Positions 12,643-22,099 of a stretch of 64,000 nt of DNA are shown here, piece by piece; within the stretch, counting starts at the first letter, position 1; every line of letters begins with the position of its first letter. Both the position numbers and the translations under genes were made by a program. Location of the stretch: contig JACONQ010000006.1 of assembly GCA_014281115.1 (NCBI GenBank), positions 3,534,001 through 3,598,000 of the forward strand, written 5' to 3'. The stretch is from Laburnicola sp. R22_1 (Eukaryota; Ascomycota; Dothideomycetes; Pleosporales; Didymosphaeriaceae). Under the pieces are notes generated by a model. That model saw only the letters and a list, made by a program, of their open reading frames with translations, was not told where the DNA came from and did no database searches.

Positions 12643-13233
12643 ATGGACCACACGAGAGATCCGTGTCCCTGGGTGATTCTCAATGACTTTGGCGGCGCAT
12701 TCGCCATGGGGGTACGCAACCCATCGCCTCTGGAAGCTTCCCAGCTAACATTCACAGGCCGTTGGAGGAGCAGTATGGCACGGCATCAAAGGCGTACGCA
12801 GTTCCATCCATGGCAGCGCTGTCCATTCTTAACCGTGTACCAGTTCCGCAACTCCCCCTACGGCGAACGGCGCATCGGCGCCATCACGGCCATCAAAGCG
12901 AGAGCGCCGGTCCTCGGCGGCAACTTCGGCGTCTGGGGCGGCCTCTTCAACACATACGACTGCGCCGTCAAGGGCATACGGAAGAAGGAGGACCCGTGGA
13001 ACGCCATCATCGCAGGCTTCTTCACCGGCGGCTCGCTCGCGGTACGAGGCGGCTACAAATCGATGCGCAACGGCGCCATTTCATGTGCCATCCTGCTCGC
13101 CGTCATCGAAGGCGTCAGCATCGGCTTCAACAGGATGATGGCCGACAACACGCGACTCGAGGCGCCGCCGATGCCACCACAGAGCGCACCGACTCCTCCC
13201 TCTGGCGGCAGCGGCATGGCCATGGCCGCATAA
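12643..13233 (+). CDS. TIM17: Mitochondrial inner-membrane translocase subunit Tim17
   Basis: Tim17 is a core part of the TIM23 presequence translocase. Exons are 12643-12711, 12758-12793 and 12844-13233, encoding 164 residues. The start [10 protein letters not shown] and the glycine-rich membrane segments [23 protein letters not shown] and AGFFTGG are the family pattern, with four predicted transmembrane helices. The C-terminal tail is proline- and glycine-rich. Exon 2 is only 36 bases. It supplies [12 protein letters not shown], without which the first helix and loop would be lost, so it is a true micro-exon rather than a prediction artefact. Confidence 0.94.
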   Translation: MDHTRDPCPWVILNDFGGAFAMGVRNPSPLEASQLTFTGRWRSSMARHQRRTQFHPWQRCPFLTVYQFRNSPYGERRIGAITAIKARAPVLGGNFGVWGGLFNTYDCAVKGIRKKEDPWNAIIAGFFTGGSLAVRGGYKSMRNGAISCAILLAVIEGVSIGFNRMMADNTRLEAPPMPPQSAPTPPSGGSGMAMAA

Positions 13234-15176
13234 ACCCTTCGCTTCTGACGACGACCTTTTTCGAGATTTGGCTTTAATGTTTAAAAGGCGGTAGGGGCAT
13301 CGGGACTGGATTTTCTGCATATCCCGCTGTGACGGCGGTCGGCGTTTACACTCTACTCAGGCTTCTGTGCAATACCTGTATCATATGTCATGGTCTGTAC
13401 CGATAGCGTGGCGTCCCTAGAGGGAAAATGGATCTTGGGTTACAAAATACACGCGTCTGTTGTCTCAATGGGTGTTCTGGTTGCTCGGTGCATCATTACT
13501 TGGTCGCTAACATGACAGAATGTGAGCTTCTCTGATCGCAGATCCGGCTCCACGTCCGTTTACCTCCCGTCTCGGCCGAACCAATTGTCCAAGACACGGC
13601 ATACACCTAAAATACGGCCACTACGCCCACACATCCGACGCACAATGGGCTATTCTCGGGAGCCACAATCTCGCCTACGTGGCGCATTTTACGCTCGAGG
13701 CGTTGCCCGACGACAGATGAGGATGGCGTGGAGTGGGATGGGGTTAGGGTTTGAAAGTAGGTATTTGTTATTGACAATTTATTGAACCAGTTCTAAGCTC
13801 AAGCCCACTTCTTCCTTTCATGTCAACTCCTGCGTCCCCTCTTCCTTCCTCTCCCGTCGTGCCTTCCTTCGTTGTTCCCACCTCTTCGTCTGCTCAATCT
13901 CGCGCCGCGTACGCCTCCTCTCAGCCCTAAACTTGCCCCTTACTTACCGCTTATATTACTTTGTATGCACCCTACGAATACCTATCTTAGGTCAATCCGA
14001 AAACCCCCGCCTCTTATCCCTAATAATTACCAAGCGCCCCTCAACAACCACATACTCAACCTTAGTATCTATAGTAGAAGCGTAGTGTTAAGGCTAACTA
14101 GAGACATAATAATTAGGTATAGCTAGTGAAGTTCTTAGTTATCTGAGGGCAATGTGGATAAAGGAACGGGAGTGAGCTGTGTGGTGGTGACTCGACTTTG
14201 TCCGAGGGAGCCTGTGATTGGGAACCTGTGATTCGGTGCGAGTTCATCACTCTGCACTTCATTCCCACACACTTCTACTATCCTACACTATGACGCTGAA
14301 CATTGTGAAGAGCTGACACTATAACTCCGCACTTTAGCCTATAGCACGTGTTGGGATCAAGGGTCCCGAGCTTGTGAGGAGCCCCAATCTTGTTTGGAGA
14401 CGTGCTTTTCGAGGTAACATTAGATCGCTCCTGGCTTTTATTTTCCGTGTATATTCGGGCTATATGCCGTGCCATTGTCATGAATCGTTGCCCGAGCTAA
14501 AGCAACAAGGCGCTGGTTGGAAATATTGGGCCACCCGTTCGAGTGGCAGTCACAGGAGCAAAATTCACGTTCGGACAGTAGCAACACCAAACGCTCGCCA
14601 TCATGCTTATACAAACTCCCAGTCACCTTGATAACTTCTTTTCCTAGACAGATGGCATTTGATGAACCCATTCCGCTTGATCGTGTCCGTGGCCCTCCGC
14701 ACACTCTTTTCAAAGAGCAATTTAGTCACTCGCACAGAGTACGTCCCTCGTCTCTCCAGGGATGTAATTATATGGTCCCGTATATCCCTCCGGGTCATAG
14801 ACTGCCTTGAATATACAGTGGTTGGAGACTCGTTTCGGTGTCGGACATCTTGGCAGTGGTCGAAGGGAAGCATAAGATTGCTTCAAATACTACAACGTGA
14901 TGTTCTTTCCAAAATTGTTGGCCGAACAGTACACAAAGATATCGAGCCCATGTGCCTCCTAATCTCCGGAGCTGCAACCTTTGTAGTGTACTCTGATGGC
15001 GATATATGGCTAGACAAAAGGCAAGTGTCATTTCTAAAGTTGGGAGTCGGGCACCTGATCACAGCGCTAGGCCTAACACGGCAGCACGTGTGAATGTCAT
15101 CGCCGGTAAGCAACCAAACCCAGGAGTCAGGTGCACGTGTATGCAAACTAAAAATCATCCGAAGCATAAATAAGCC
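13234..15176. other. Gene-poor interval with a TA-rich patch
   Basis: No confident gene is seen. From about 13925 to 14130 the sequence becomes rich in TA steps, with many ATA, TAGTA and TAATAA words. This is the look of an old repeat altered by repeat-induced point mutation, but no element can be named. ORFs around 14374-15093 on both strands overlap each other and lack good starts. Confidence 0.4.
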
Positions 15177-15650
15177 ATGGCCGAATGTTGGCGGCCAAAC
15201 CTATCCAACTACACCTGCAACATGACGGGACTCTCCTTGGAGCAATTAACTGATATACAACACCTACCTCAACCAGTCCAATACATGACACACCTGCTCA
15301 CAATCCACAACATCCCTTGCAATGTATGGTTCGCCCTCTGGTGCCTCCACCGATTCGGGTACATCGACAGCGCAACCGCAGATAATGCCCTTGCCAGGAA
15401 GAACGTACCGTTCACCGCAGACTTGTGGGCAGCGCACACAAACGCTATTGCGGCGCCCTTTGAGGTTAAGCGTCCTTTCGATATTCATCAACATGAAGAG
15501 CTTTGCAAATATATTGATTTGGTCTTCGATGGGGACGATGTTTTTGATATCCGGGTGGTGGTGCAGATGAAAGTGAAGTGGGACATGATTTTTGAGAGGA
15601 AGAGGCTGAGATTTTTGAGGGTGGTGCAATCAGATGATGTGAGGAGCTGA
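15177..15650 (+). CDS. Hypothetical 157-residue protein
   Basis: This is an intronless ORF with a start in good context (gccATGg). The product has no recognised domain, no signal peptide and no membrane segment. It is mildly acidic with scattered Trp and Cys (MAECWRPN at the start, LWCLHRFGY in the middle). The interval is otherwise gene-poor, so it may be an orphan gene or chance ORF. No function is proposed. Confidence 0.35.
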   Translation: MAECWRPNLSNYTCNMTGLSLEQLTDIQHLPQPVQYMTHLLTIHNIPCNVWFALWCLHRFGYIDSATADNALARKNVPFTADLWAAHTNAIAAPFEVKRPFDIHQHEELCKYIDLVFDGDDVFDIRVVVQMKVKWDMIFERKRLRFLRVVQSDDVRS

Positions 15651-15869
15651 GATTGGGTAGACGTGAGCATGCATGGTACTGCGAGATGACTGGTATGCTG
15701 TGTTGGTTCCCTATCATGGTATCTAAGCTCTAACATCACATGGAAAGCGAAGTCAAAAGTCGTATTGCACCTTTCTATTTGCTAGACAGTATACAGGGAT
15801 AAGACAAAGACGTGACAACATCTCGCAGGACAAAATAGTCCCAAAAGCGTTGCACATACTGTCTATGGT

Positions 15870-16141
15870 CAGCCACTAAGAAGGACTATCAATACAAGCT
15901 AGTAGGGAAAAGCTCCTACTAGCTATATAATGATAGCCCTTCAAAGTGCTGGTACCATCCCATAAGAAATCCAAACCAAAAAACGCCTTCCAAAAAGAGA
16001 CCAACAATCCTAATAAGTGAGGAACAGCTCTCACTCATCCCAGCTACTAAGAGGGACTATCAAAACAAGTTAGTAGGGAAAAGCTCCTACTAGCTATGTA
16101 ACGACAGCCCCTCGAAGTGCTCTTCCAATCCCATAAGACAT
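15870..16141. repeat. Two palindromic direct repeats (about 101 bp each)
   Basis: Copies lie at 15870-15970 and 16041-16141, 171 bp apart. Each carries an inner inverted repeat (AGCTAGTAGG, 8-base loop, CCTACTAGCT at 15897-15924; 16068-16095 in copy 2) and an outer arm (GAAGGACTATCA with TGATAGCCCTTC in copy 1). One outer pair changed on both sides between copies (A-T to G-C). One inner pair became G-T, and two outer pairs are broken in copy 2. It could be a MITE fragment or a structured RNA. It lies downstream of the minus-strand gene ending at 16357. Confidence 0.75.
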
Positions 16142-16356
16142 ACTCAACAAAAAAAATCCAATCCAAAGAAAAGACGACAGAAATAAGGAGTGGAGAAAAG
16201 CTTCCAGCAACCTCGTAACGGACGCTCCAAATCGTAGTGTACATTGCGCCATACAAGAGCAGGACATAAAGTCCCACCCAGGGAAAAATCCATCGTGTAG
16301 CTGTTTCGAAGTCGCACCAACGAATGTAATCTACCACATCCCACACCAAAGGTCAG

Positions 16357-17705
16357 CTAGGCCTCAGGCCTGTCTGCCTCTGGGGCGATGGAGGGTAGCG
16401 ATGTAGCTCGTTTCCTCAATGTTCCGGTAGAGACGGCGTCGTTGAATTCCTTTGTGAGGAGAAGCAGGCGTTCGTTGAGCTCGACTTGTTCGTCTTTGAG
16501 TCTCTTGTAATCCTGGCCTTTCACCCGAGACGGGAACTGTTTCTCCATTTCCTTCTTCAAGTCGGCCATGTACGTGTTGAATGTAGAGGTGGCGTTGGTG
16601 AGGCAGGAGGCGAGCTCGCGATCGGCAGTTTCTCGTATCTCAGCGGTGACGTCGTCCTGGTGACTAGATGTTGGCGTCGACAGGCTTTTCGTCAACCGAT
16701 CCTCAAGAGTCCGGATCCGCTTGAGGAGTGAAAGAAAGTCTGTTCGAGTTTCTTGCGCCTCTTTCAACATGCTGAGTCGGATTTGGCTAGATAGTAGTGC
16801 ATTTTTGGCGTCGTAGATCTTGAGTTGGACTGCTTGGTCGAGTTGGTAGGCTGTTTGCTGGGCCTCTAGGCCCTTTAGCTTCTTCAGTATGTAACTGACG
16901 CAGACTACCATAGCGACAATTATCCAGAAATTTGGCGTACAAAAAGTTGCGCCAACACGGACAGCCAGATACCAGAGGGAGGAACGAATGAGGGCGTCGG
17001 AAGTACGGACACTCTTGTATAGCCGGTCAACCAGTTGCAGGGCGAGAGAATCCGACTTCTTCTCACGAGCCGTCGCGGCCTTCAGCGCTAAGTCTCCGAA
17101 GCAATCAACATACGTGATATCTTTCTCGAGTTCTATAGCGTGCAATGACGTGAAAGCGGGTGTGGCTGGTGAGGTAGGTTCGCTCTCGGTGTCACCGACC
17201 AAAGGCGCCAGATCTCCGAAGTGATCAATGTACGTGACGTTTTCGTCGTGCTCCACAGCGTAAAGCGAGGCGAAGGAGGGTGCGACTGAAGCGATAGGAT
17301 CCAACTCGGTGTTACGGACCTTTGGTCGGTAATAGCGAGAATGGGTAGCTTCCACCATGTACTTGCCAGCTTTTATCGCGACAACTAGAAAGTCTTCATA
17401 CTCGTTGCGATAGCGAGGAGGTTCATGATTCGAGTACAGATCTGGAATGAAGTATGGTTAGCAATAGTCTCTAATGTAGCTGGCGTTTGCATATAGCGTC
17501 ACATACCGATGACCGGTGTGTCCGCGGTCTTGTTCAGCCGCGCCCGCTTGGCCAGCCACAGTTTGTTGGTTTGTTCACGGCGAGCAGGCGATTTGGGTTG
17601 GGTAGGCCATGTGAAAGCCGTACTGCAAGCTACGGCCGCCAACGCGGATGACCACTGCGTCGCCGGCTGCAAGGCCTGAAAGGCCTGGATGAAGCCCACG
17701 TCCAT
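16357..17705 (-). CDS. Membrane/coiled-coil protein with duplicated N-terminal motif, unknown function
   Basis: Two exons (17705-17507 and 17441-16357) encode 427 residues. I do not recognise the family. The middle has a hydrophobic segment (WIIVAMVVCVSYIL) following a weaker one, then about 150 residues of charged heptad-like sequence suggesting a coiled coil. Upstream of the membrane segment a motif of about 40 residues occurs twice in tandem. The shared core is P-x-F-x-SL-x-A-x-E followed by TY-x-D-x-FGDLA. The N-terminus (MDVGFIQAFQALQPAT) is hydrophobic without a clear cleavage site. The start is the first ATG in exon 1. A 60-bp tandem repeat lies just upstream, so promoter spacing may vary between isolates. 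Confidence 0.7.
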
Positions 17706-17780
17706 CAGGCGCGAAGCGAGCTCACGTCTGCGCTCGAGAGTCTGGCCGAATCGGAGAGGGTTCTCAGAAGTGGCGGGGTG

Positions 17781-17903
17781 ACGTTGCTGTCGCGTACGGC
17801 GGGAGAGTTGGGGAGAGTTGGCTAGAGACTGCAGAGGGCGGGTTGAAGTCGCTCTCGTACAGCAAGAGAAGTGGGGAGAGTTAAGTAGCGACTGCAGAGG
17901 GCG
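17781..17903. repeat. Two-copy tandem repeat of about 60 bp
   Basis: Units at about 17781-17840 and 17841-17903 share GGGGAGAGTT, then ACTGCAGAGGGCG at the end, with several substitutions between. They sit 76-200 bases upstream of the 17705 start, in the presumed promoter of that gene. Confidence 0.7.
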
Positions 17904-19619
17904 AAAATTCTTTTATAGATTGAGTGTGGCCGCCAAGAGCGCTAAAAGGGAGCAACGGGGTGAAAGACTGCTTCTGGAGCAAACCTTGGAAATACGACGT
18001 GAGAAGTGGCTTTCACTGCCCACGTCCAAGAACCAATATACCTTAGCTACGTGAAATCTGGCTTTGGGTATCATATCAATGCACACGAAACTTAGATTAA
18101 TAGATTTTACACTCTCAACAATAGACATAGCACATTTGCCATGTCAGCCAGAAACAAGCACCTAAACGCACTCACGCCCACACCCACACACGCATGTAAA
18201 GCAAAGAAAAAGCTTCTGCAATTACGATCTACTAGGCGAAAGCCCATCCCCCACCAAAACCGCAGAGAGACCCAATACTTCTACGCAGACACCATATCCT
18301 GCCAATTGCCTCAGGTAGCCGTAACCACAGAACAGACATAATGAATTGGACCACGAAACTCATTGACGACTATATGATTAGTAACTGGCTAAAAAGACGA
18401 TGAACAAGATCTAATCGAAATCCAATCCACAAAACACACATCTAAGCCTTGGATAACAGAAACCAACATCTGAAGTGCCCTACCCTAGGTTGATTTGTAC
18501 ACAGTTCAACCAGAGCAAAAAGGGAATATCGTCATCATAGAGCGTAAACAAAACCGTACATTCAAAGTACACACCAGGGACACGGCACTCTACCTAAGGT
18601 ATTCACCTCCCAACAAGCCCCATCCCTATCCCGATCCCGATCCCATCCACACACCCGCCAGCCATACAAAAAAGAACAGTCTTAAAGGTACCAGAGCACA
18701 CTCTCCGTTCCCTACCAACCATGACTAGATACATACCATGCCCACCCGCCCACGCCATCAGAACACTTGCACTACTTGTCAACGCCCGTCTCCAACTCAG
18801 ATAGGTACCTTAGGTACAGCCTACATACTTCATCCCTTACTTCCTCAAAACAACAACCCGCCATCGTTGCCGAACCGCTATCCTTCCCCCCCTCGCTTAC
18901 CCAACTCCAGACGTCTGTCTCTAGATGAATTAAACATATAGTACCTACCGCACATAACCACACATACAAGTCCCAAAAAAACAACACACGACACACAACA
19001 CAACCCACCAAATAAATAGCTAGGACCTACATCCTGAATCCCACATGAAACCCCAAATACAAAACCCAGAACAAGTCATCCTCCTACTGTGCTCCACTCC
19101 ACGCTAGTACCCAAACCTTCCTATACAAAACGCGCAAAACCATGTCTCAAACATAGGTACACCTACTTACTATACCGTCCTATATAGCAAGTAGAACAAG
19201 CAACAAAGCAACATCTTATTCATTGCCATTCTCCTTCTTACTACCCCTTCCCAGCGCAGAAGCACAGATATCGATATCGAGAAGGGGGAGAGGAGAATCT
19301 CACCCAAACCCAACTAGATAACGGACAACGGACAACAGACAAGGATGAACAAACATGCAAGAGACTCTAAATCCCAAGAACATGAACATCAACGCGGACC
19401 CGGGAGATAAAAAGCACAGCCACACAACTTCATCAAACCTACCCAAACCAAAGAGTAGATTTACATATATAGCTATAGCGTGTCACTACTTATACATTCT
19501 ACATAGCATTTATACACGACCCTACAATAAGAGTAGACATACATATACAGCCTCTTGCTACTTACATACTAGTACATGGAATCTCTACACGACGCCACAA
19601 TCATACAATTACAATTACT
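17904..19619. other. Long intergenic stretch, no gene seen
   Basis: The sequence is A/C-rich, with many short CACA and CCAT words and TAC-CTAAGGT-type words near 18600 and 18805. Open frames are short and lack start context. It lies between the 5' end of the 17705 gene and the 3' end of COX15. Confidence 0.5.
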
Positions 19620-21176
19620 CTACACCCCCTTCGACTCGGCCATCGCAGCTTGTCGACTGCGATGAACCGGCGGCGTTGCGACTTTCCGCGAAGCATGCGT
19701 ACTCTTCTGAGCTGCCTGCGAAACTCTCTTCGACATGATTTGCATCATAGCGCGCCTCGGCATCGAAATCCTGCTGTAGAGGACCACAGCGCCGGTGAGG
19801 AGGGCCAGAGCACCGGCTTGATGCGCTGCAGCTAGCCAGGTGGGAACCATGTAAATAAGCGTGCTGATACCAAGGGCAGCCTGCAGAGAGACGAGGTGGA
19901 CGAGGCCCTTGACGCCCTTGATAGCGTTTTGGGGGACCTTGCCGCGCACGGCGCCGGAGAAGCGGGTATAGGCAAAGAAAGCGAGAACAGCGGTGGCGGT
20001 GGTGGTGGCGAGGATGCGGTGGTCTAGCTGAACGAGAGAAGGGTTCTCGAGCATGTTGCGCCACCACAGATCGGACTGGTCGGAGACATGGCTGTAGAAG
20101 GGATCGAAGAGTTCCTTCTTCGGGGGTGTCAGGCCAAGACCCATGTATGGAAACTCGTTGTAGATGAGACCGGCATCGAGGCCGGCAACGAGAGCTCCGG
20201 ACATGGCGGTGGTGAAGATGAGCAGCGCAAGGCCGACGACGGAGCCGCGGAAGAGGCGCAGGGCGGGATGCTTCAGGGCATCGATCTGCTGGGCAGCTTT
20301 GACGGGGTCTGCGAGTATGCGGCGCTCCTTTAAGATGCTGAGACCAGTGAGCAGCATGGAGCAGTAGACGGCAAAGGCGGCGCCCAAGTGGGCTGTCAAG
20401 CGGTATTGGCTGACACGCGGATGGCTGCCAGGCGCGAAGAGGTCATCCTTGAGACCGCTCTTGACCATCCACCAGCCGATGACTCCCTGGAAGCCAATCA
20501 TGGCGCATATGCCAGTGAGCTTCCATGCCATGGAAGGCGTGACCCTGCGGCGGGCGATGAAGTAGACGGTCGGGAGGAGGAAGGTGACGCCGATGACTCT
20601 GCCCCAGAGACGGTGGGTCCATTCCATGAAGTATATTTGCTTGAACTCGGAGAGGGTCATGCTCGAATTGAGCATCTGGAACTCGGGGGACGACTGGTAC
20701 TTGGTGAACTCGCTCTCCCAGTCCTCCTGGCTCATGGGCGGCAAGGAGCCGGTGACGGGGCGCCATTCGGTGATGCTCAGGCTGCAACCGTCAGTCCCAC
20801 GCATCCTCAAGCTCGAGGCTGCCTACCCGGACTCTGTGAGCCTGGTTAGTCCTCCGAAGACGACAATGCCGAAGACGCTCGCTGCGCTGCCCAGCAGCCA
20901 ATATGCAACGCTCTTGGAGCTTGTCTGCGGCCAGCTGCTCGCCTTCTCCTTGCTTTTTGTAGCCGTCTCGGCGACCAAGCTCTCTACAGTGGCAGCACGG
21001 CTCTGCAGCCTATACGTCGACTTGCATCGCACCGACTGCAGGACCGAGGGCTGGCGGGGGAGCGTTCGGACGGCGCGCGTTGACGAATCGAGGCATGGCC
21101 GATATATGAACAGCCGGCGTGCGAGTCGCGGAGCTGCTGTGCGCAGCTGCGGGAGAGATTGGAAGATGGAGGCCAT
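19620..21176 (-). CDS. COX15: Heme A synthase Cox15
   Basis: Cox15 hydroxylates heme O towards heme A for cytochrome c oxidase, in the mitochondrial inner membrane. Two exons (21176-20827 and 20781-19620) encode 503 residues. The N-terminus is rich in Arg and Ser with no acids for about 40 residues, as expected of a mitochondrial targeting sequence. The hallmark LTRLTESGLSITEWRPVTG is assembled across the 45-bp intron. About eight membrane helices follow. Conserved histidines are visible in EWTHRLWGR, TAHLGAAF, LDHRILA and AAHQAGALAL. The C-terminal tail after the last helix is basic and probably in the matrix. The gene is divergent from the BTB gene at 22100. Confidence 0.95.
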
Positions 21177-22099
21177 CGGGTGCCGTGGACGAGGGACGCA
21201 GCGCGCAGTCGACCTTTCCTTCCATGTCGCGGTCGCACCTGCCACCACGGCTCGGCAGCGACCCACAACCCGCCGCACTAAGCTTGAGACGGCACTTTTG
21301 AGCGCGTGGAATCCCGTATACGCCGCAACCATCACTCACCACCTCTCAGATATTTATCATCACGGCGCAGCTATATCGCAAAGTGCCATGCAAGCAGCAA
21401 AGTACACAGGCACCCAGATTTGCCGTCTGCGGGTAATCTCAGTCCTCTCTCACCCGTTAGTCTACTATACTGACATATGAGTTCAACGCATGGCCGTATA
21501 TCACTGCGACGCTTTCAGAACAGACAAGATGACGAGAGAAGAGAAGAGAAGACAAAGCTGAGGTCAAGTACCATGCCATGTGCATGTGTAGAGGTTGGGG
21601 CAACACAAGTTGGACGGTACTAGATATTTGCATCTGGCACATGAGGCCTGAGAGGCCCCGCAAGTGGGAGCGCGCAGGTAGCGAGCACGAGCACGGGCAC
21701 AAGCACAACACATGATGGGGCCGACGTAACCCCTTTTCGTCACCACCTGGAACTACGCCTTTCGGTCTTCAGAACAGCAGGAGGGATTCTTGCTATTATT
21801 TGTACTCTTGTTAGTAGAATAACTCGTAGTCGCCACAAAACAAACCATGGGGCCGGCGTATAACACGTCCGTCATGAATGCACATGTTGGCATCAGCGCT
21901 CCGGCGTGGAGCGTGATGACGCTCACTGCCATGACCTTCGTTCGTATCATGGTCATGTCGTCTGCCTCGGCCACCGTCTCGACCTACCTCTCCTCTCCTC
22001 TCCGCTCCTCCGCGGCTCGACACCACCCCGCGCTAGCTCTGCGCCAACTGTGACGCCGGTCAACGCCCTCATGCCCGCCTCTCGCGGCTCTTCCCGACC
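21177..22099. other. Divergent intergenic between COX15 and the BTB gene
   Basis: No element or RNA gene is recognised. Just before the BTB start the plus strand is pyrimidine-rich (CTCTCCTCTCC), a usual fungal leader. Confidence 0.5.

Noticed and set aside
14607..15093. ORFs of 88-144 codons on both strands
   Set aside because: No proper start codon in good context, mutual overlap and no recognisable protein content.
15870..16141. CRISPR-like repeat pair
   Set aside because: Only two long copies with diverged flanks in a eukaryotic genome; palindromic element or RNA structure is the better reading.
16047..16349. Minus-strand hydrophobic ORF of 100 codons with two or three membrane-like segments
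   Set aside because: It starts at TTG, has no ATG and overlaps one of the palindromic repeats; kept only as a possible relic.
20088..20849. Plus-strand ORFs opposite COX15
   Set aside because: They are shadows of the COX15 reading frame with GC-rich third positions.
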